Shown here one piece after another: positions 47,059 to 50,383 of a DNA stretch of 50,383 nt. The notes below the pieces were generated by a model. The model was not told the origin of the DNA. It searched no databases and saw only the letters and a program-made list of their open reading frames with translations. Numbering within the stretch: the first letter of the stretch is position 1; every line of letters starts with the position of its first letter. This DNA comes from DATAVK01 sp036267755 (GTDB taxonomy: Bacteria > Actinomycetota > Actinomycetes > JAFAQI01), in NCBI GenBank assembly GCA_036267755.1, contig DATAVK010000029.1, positions 1 through 50,383 on the forward strand, given 5' to 3'. Position numbers and translations under genes: made by a program.

Positions 47059-49400
47059 GTGGCGGGCACCGGACGGGACGCCGTGCTCCGTCGGCCACGG
47101 CGGAACCAGATCGGCAGCCCGGCCGCGACCAAGGCGGCGATGCCGCCTCCGGTCGACTCCGGCAGCCACGCGGCCCCGCCACTGCGGTGCGACGAGCTGG
47201 CGGCGTAGCCGCCATGCCCGGCGTTGTTGAACACGTCCGGCCCGAACGGCGCGAGGCCGGGCTGCGCGGCGTACCCGAGGTGGCCCTGACCGTCGAGGCC
47301 GCCCGAGACGGTTCCGGCGGGAAGCGCGGTGTGGTCGTGGCCGTTCGAGACCTGGAAGATGTCCTCCATGGTGGCGAGCCAGCTGTAGTGGTTGTAGAAG
47401 GTCTTGCTGACGCTGCCAGGACGGATCAGCGGGCTGATCAGCACGCTGCCCGTGTCGCCACCACCCGGCGTCGGGTGGGTGGCGTCCCACAGCGGGTCGG
47501 CGGTCTGCCCCGGCGCCAGGTTGCCCGGATCACCCTCAGCGCTGAGCGTGATGCTCGAGACCGGGCCGGTCGGCGTGACCGGCGTGCCGCTCTGGTCGAC
47601 GAGCTGGAACGACCCGTTGGTGACCTGCCCGGTGTTGGTGGTCGGGAAGTCCGGGCCGGTGTCCGTCACGGCGCCGACGAAGGTGCTGGCCGGTAGCGGA
47701 TCCGGGGAGTCCACCGTGTCGGTCACCTGGCGACCGGTGTCGTCGGCCAGGATCGACTTGTCCTCGATGAAGCTCGACGAGCTATTGCCTGCGACGCCGT
47801 CGGTCCGGGTGCCTGGGCTGGTGCCGGACCCGCCGCGGACGATGCCGGGCACGCAGTCGCTCGGGACGTTCGGGCTGGTCGACGTGCAAACCGGTGGCCG
47901 GTCGATGAAGGAGTTGTTGCCCGGGCCGGGGTAGAGCTGGTCGCCCTTGGTGTCGGTGCCGAGCGTGGAGTTCGGACCGGTCGGCTCGGTGTGGACGTTG
48001 TGTCCGTTGATGTTCTGTCCGGCGGCGTCCGCCGTGATGCCGGCAGTCGCGTTCGGCTCGTCACCCAGCGTCGGGCCGTATGCGTTGGCGTTGTTGAAGC
48101 TGTTGCCGCTGTAGGTGAACGGCGGGTTGCCCTCGTCGAACGTGACGTCGATCAGGCCACCGTCCTTGAACGCGGGCGACTTCTCGATCATCGGGATGTA
48201 GTACTCGAGGAACAGGTCCGAGGCGTAGAGGCCGCCGGTGAAGTTCTTGGGCGTCGTGGTCTCCGGGTCGGGCGTCGGGGTCTGGTAGATCGGCTGGCCC
48301 GAGGCGGTGAAGGAACCCGAGAGGTTGTTGCCCTTGCAGATCGCGTCGTGCGCGTCGCTGCAGTTGTCCGGGGTGACCCAGGAGAAGGCCGGGGTGGTTG
48401 AGGACTTCTGCAGGTCGTGGAACAGGCCGGTCTGCGGGTTGTCGAGGTTCGCGATGTGCGCGGTGTCGCAGTCGCTTCCGCCTTGCGCCGGCGTGGTGAG
48501 CCCGGGCGTCGTACCGCCCGAGGTGACGCCCCCGGTGAGTGAGTGGAACCACGGGAAGGGGAAGTGCTTCGCGACGTACTGGTCGTTGGGCTGGGCGCCG
48601 GTGAAGCTGGTCACCCCGCTCGGCAGGTTGCTGGAGAGGAACGTCGGGTCGGTGTCCGGGTTGTTGGCCGTCGACCCGGGGCCACCGCAGACCGCGTCGT
48701 CACGCCCGGGCACGGTGTCGGCCTGGAACGAGGACGAGCCGGCCGCCTGCGCCCCACCGAGATCCTGCGCGTAGCCCTTCCAGGTCTTGCCGGCCGCGTC
48801 GAGCTGGTTGAACAGCGTCGGCACGTCCTTGGGGTAGGTGCAGCCGTTGGCGCCGTTGGGTGCGTTCGCGCCAGAGGGCTGGGCGGCGTTCGCGGCCGAG
48901 GCGGCCTGGCCGTAGTTCGGGTTGTTCTTCAGCGACCCGCCCTTGGTGACGATCCCGGCGTTGCTCGAGAAGTTCGTGTTCTCCACGCTGCAGTCGCTCT
49001 GGGTGTCTTCCTCGGGCGCCTGACCGGAGACCATCGACAGGTAGTTGTCCATGCTCGAGTGCCCGGTGCCGTAGTAGTTCTTCAGCAGCACCCCCTGTTT
49101 GGGCAACGTCTTCCACAGGTAGCTGTTCTGGTTGAGCCCGGTGAACGTCGCGTCGTAGGACTTGTTCTCCAGGATGATCAGCCAGACGTGCTTCACCTGG
49201 CCCGGCTTGAGGCCGGTGCTGCTGATCGTCAGGTTCTTGGGTGACCCATGCGCGGCCGATGCGACGGCGGGCATGGCGGCGGCCGTCGAACCGACCAGGA
49301 CGGCCGCGCCGGCGAGAACCAGCGCGGTCCGATTTCGCCGCAATGTCCGACGCGGCTGGCGGGGTGTAGGCGTGGCTGAGCCATTCCGGAGAATCTGCAT
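47055..49400 (-). CDS. Secreted phosphoesterase (PF04185, phospholipase C / acid phosphatase-like)
   Basis: 781 residues from ATG 49400. A signal peptide (RTALVLAGAAVLVGSTAAAMPAV, processed near ASA-A) leads to the metal-binding start VWLIILENKSYDATF and GTGHSSMDNYLSMVSG, and later VTFDEGNPP, the marks of the phosphoesterase family containing phospholipases C and AcpA-type acid phosphatases. A C-terminal membrane helix (GGGIAALVAAGLPIW) followed by RRGRR suggests anchoring. TAGACC ending 6 bases before the ATG suggests a leaderless message. Probably scavenges phosphate from lipids or esters; substrate unproven. Confidence 0.88.
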   Translation of the reverse strand: MQILRNGSATPTPRQPRRTLRRNRTALVLAGAAVLVGSTAAAMPAVASAAHGSPKNLTISSTGLKPGQVKHVWLIILENKSYDATFTGLNQNSYLWKTLPKQGVLLKNYYGTGHSSMDNYLSMVSGQAPEEDTQSDCSVENTNFSSNAGIVTKGGSLKNNPNYGQAASAANAAQPSGANAPNGANGCTYPKDVPTLFNQLDAAGKTWKGYAQDLGGAQAAGSSSFQADTVPGRDDAVCGGPGSTANNPDTDPTFLSSNLPSGVTSFTGAQPNDQYVAKHFPFPWFHSLTGGVTSGGTTPGLTTPAQGGSDCDTAHIANLDNPQTGLFHDLQKSSTTPAFSWVTPDNCSDAHDAICKGNNLSGSFTASGQPIYQTPTPDPETTTPKNFTGGLYASDLFLEYYIPMIEKSPAFKDGGLIDVTFDEGNPPFTYSGNSFNNANAYGPTLGDEPNATAGITADAAGQNINGHNVHTEPTGPNSTLGTDTKGDQLYPGPGNNSFIDRPPVCTSTSPNVPSDCVPGIVRGGSGTSPGTRTDGVAGNSSSSFIEDKSILADDTGRQVTDTVDSPDPLPASTFVGAVTDTGPDFPTTNTGQVTNGSFQLVDQSGTPVTPTGPVSSITLSAEGDPGNLAPGQTADPLWDATHPTPGGGDTGSVLISPLIRPGSVSKTFYNHYSWLATMEDIFQVSNGHDHTALPAGTVSGGLDGQGHLGYAAQPGLAPFGPDVFNNAGHGGYAASSSHRSGGAAWLPESTGGGIAALVAAGLPIWFRRGRRSTASRPVPAT

Positions 49401-49496
49401 GACCGTTGGTCTAACGATCGGCCATGACGCCTCCGTCAACCGATTGCCACCAACAGTCGAACCTCAGGTGAACGATCGGGTCCGCGCGCTCCCAAG

Positions 49497-50237
49497 TCAC
49501 TCAGCGAAGTCAGGCGACGCCTCGTGCGGTGCCTCCGAGCGCCCCTTCGGCTCTTCCCAGTCCTCCTGCCGGCCGAGCGCCGTCAGGTCCAGCATGTTGT
49601 ACGCGCCGCCGAGCTCTTCGGTCCCGCGGGCGAACGTCGAGTAGGTGTGAAAGACCTCGTCGCCGTCGCGCAGGAAGAAGCTGACTCCCGGCTGCTCGCT
49701 CGGGCCTTCCAGGATCCAGTCGAAGCCGGCCTGTTCGAGCTCGTCGGCCTCGCGGTAGTTGAACATCACCGGCGCGACCTCGCGGTCGATGCTGACGTGG
49801 AAGTCGTAGTTGAAGTCACTGCCGAACGACGAGTACCAGTCGATGGTCCAGCCCTTCGAGGCGCGATACCGGGCGATCTTCTCGTACGGCGCACGCGACA
49901 CCGCGGCGAAAGCGGTGTCCCGGGCGCGCAGGTGCTTGAGCAGGCCGTCGCTCATCTCGTCGACGCCGGCGCTGAAGCTCGAGCAACCGGCGTCCCAGCT
50001 GGGATCGAACATGAAGTGCTGCAGCACGAGCTGGCGGCTGTCCCCGAACATGTCCGCCAGGCCGATCTCGCCGTCCGGACCCCGGAACCGGTAGTCCTTC
50101 TCGACCCTCACCATCGGCAGCCGTCGCCGGTCGGCGTTCAGCGCGTCACGGAGCCGGGTGAGCTCCTTCTCGCGAGCCAGGAGCTGCCGGCGGGCTGCGA
50201 GCCACTCCTCGGGCGACACCACGTCGGGAAGGGTCAT
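49497..50237 (-). CDS. DUF899 thioredoxin-fold family protein
   Basis: 246 residues from ATG 50237 with GGAGGA six bases upstream; the longer frame has no such signal. Family hallmarks: VSPEEWLAARRQLLAREKELTR, YRFRGPDGEIGLADMFGDSRQL, HFMFDPSWDAGCSSFSAGVD and FFLRDGDEVFHTYSTFARGTE. DUF899 proteins have a thioredoxin-like fold with a single conserved Cys in the GCSSF segment; biochemical role is unknown. It stands alone, upstream of the phosphoesterase transcript. Confidence 0.9.
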   Translation of the reverse strand: MTLPDVVSPEEWLAARRQLLAREKELTRLRDALNADRRRLPMVRVEKDYRFRGPDGEIGLADMFGDSRQLVLQHFMFDPSWDAGCSSFSAGVDEMSDGLLKHLRARDTAFAAVSRAPYEKIARYRASKGWTIDWYSSFGSDFNYDFHVSIDREVAPVMFNYREADELEQAGFDWILEGPSEQPGVSFFLRDGDEVFHTYSTFARGTEELGGAYNMLDLTALGRQEDWEEPKGRSEAPHEASPDFAE

Positions 50238-50280
50238 CAGGGGTCCTCCATCGTGCCGGACGGCGGGCTGCCGGACAGTC

Positions 50281-50307
50281 GTGGGTACGACGGTTCGCCG
50301 TACCCAC
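50281..50307. promoter_or_regulatory. Perfect 9-bp hairpin upstream of the DUF899 gene
   Basis: GTGGGTACG (50281-50289) and CGTACCCAC (50299-50307) flank a 9-base spacer, 44 bases before the DUF899 ATG. It may be an operator for that gene or the terminator of a gene beyond the window. No T-tract follows on either strand. The last 76 bases to the window edge show nothing further. Confidence 0.5.
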
Positions 50308-50383
50308 AATCATCGAACCCATCGCAGCATCCCGAAGAAAGGGCGGATCTACCCCTTGTCGGGCGCGTTCGGTCGTGGCAAAG

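Noticed and set aside
1..50383. Prophage, transposon, integron or genomic-island boundary
   Set aside because: No integrase, transposase, tRNA target or compositional break was seen; gene spacing and GC content look even throughout.

Overview
The window is high-GC DNA packed with short intergenic gaps, many GTG starts, GTGA/ATGA gene overlaps and apparently leaderless promoters. This is chromosomal sequence of an actinobacterium. A bacterial proteasome activator (Bpa), an MfpA-like pentapeptide protein, an IdeR/DtxR iron box, a tandem-GNAT pair, a fused Rv0194-like exporter and ArcA place it among proteasome-bearing Actinomycetes related to mycobacteria or Frankia. I cannot name a genus. I see no phage, plasmid, IS element, CRISPR array, rRNA or tRNA. 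No stretch longer than 300 bases lacks a gene or a described element.

Layout. 1-1149: tail of a charged Asp/Lys/His-rich protein cut by the window edge, a strong hairpin and a NarL-type response regulator. 1146-5266: an iron-box-controlled Fe(III) ABC uptake operon (small lipoprotein, binding protein, fused permease, ATPase). 5310-6835: a 38-residue small gene, a methyltransferase and a divergent CGNR zinc-finger protein. 6886-11607: a 1242-residue fused ABC exporter and an HSL-type esterase. 11617-16008: a sulfotransferase diverging from a tightly coupled four-gene operon (MfpA-like protein, PIG3-type quinone oxidoreductase, ECF sigma factor, membrane protein with a putative anti-sigma tail and an extracytoplasmic BNR propeller). 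16106-23060: FadE, two tandem GNATs, Bpa, UppP, proline iminopeptidase, HAD phosphatase. 23140-28172: DrrAB-like exporter convergent with an AfsR/SARP-type giant regulator. 28190-31097: serS, a 31-bp repeat array, pheA and DUF4446. 31131-35804: LarB-LarC, a PAS protein, a GT87 glycosyltransferase and an SDR. 35864-38754: arginine deiminase, GDPD and a GNAT. 38755-41140: a TPP-riboswitch-controlled CytX-like transporter with a coupled CmpB-like membrane protein, a second 31-bp repeat array and a rhodanese. 41169-50237: an Fpg/Nei glycosylase, a Tat-exported metallophosphoesterase, a diguanylate cyclase, a GDT1/TMEM165 exporter behind a yybP-ykoY Mn2+ riboswitch, a secreted phosphoesterase with a coupled membrane-anchored protein, and a DUF899 protein.

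Most is housekeeping or ordinary accessory metabolism. The parts least explained by known biology are: the sigma/propeller pair co-transcribed with an MfpA homologue; the 31-bp repeat family (quasi-palindromic core ATGGCCCAT, each array closed by the reverse-complement core ATGGGCCAT against a stop codon); the small lipoprotein leading the iron operon; the 38-residue gene with a consensus ribosome binding site; and the CmpB-like protein coupled to the thiamine-regulated transporter. All functions are inferred from sequence reading only; no database search was possible.
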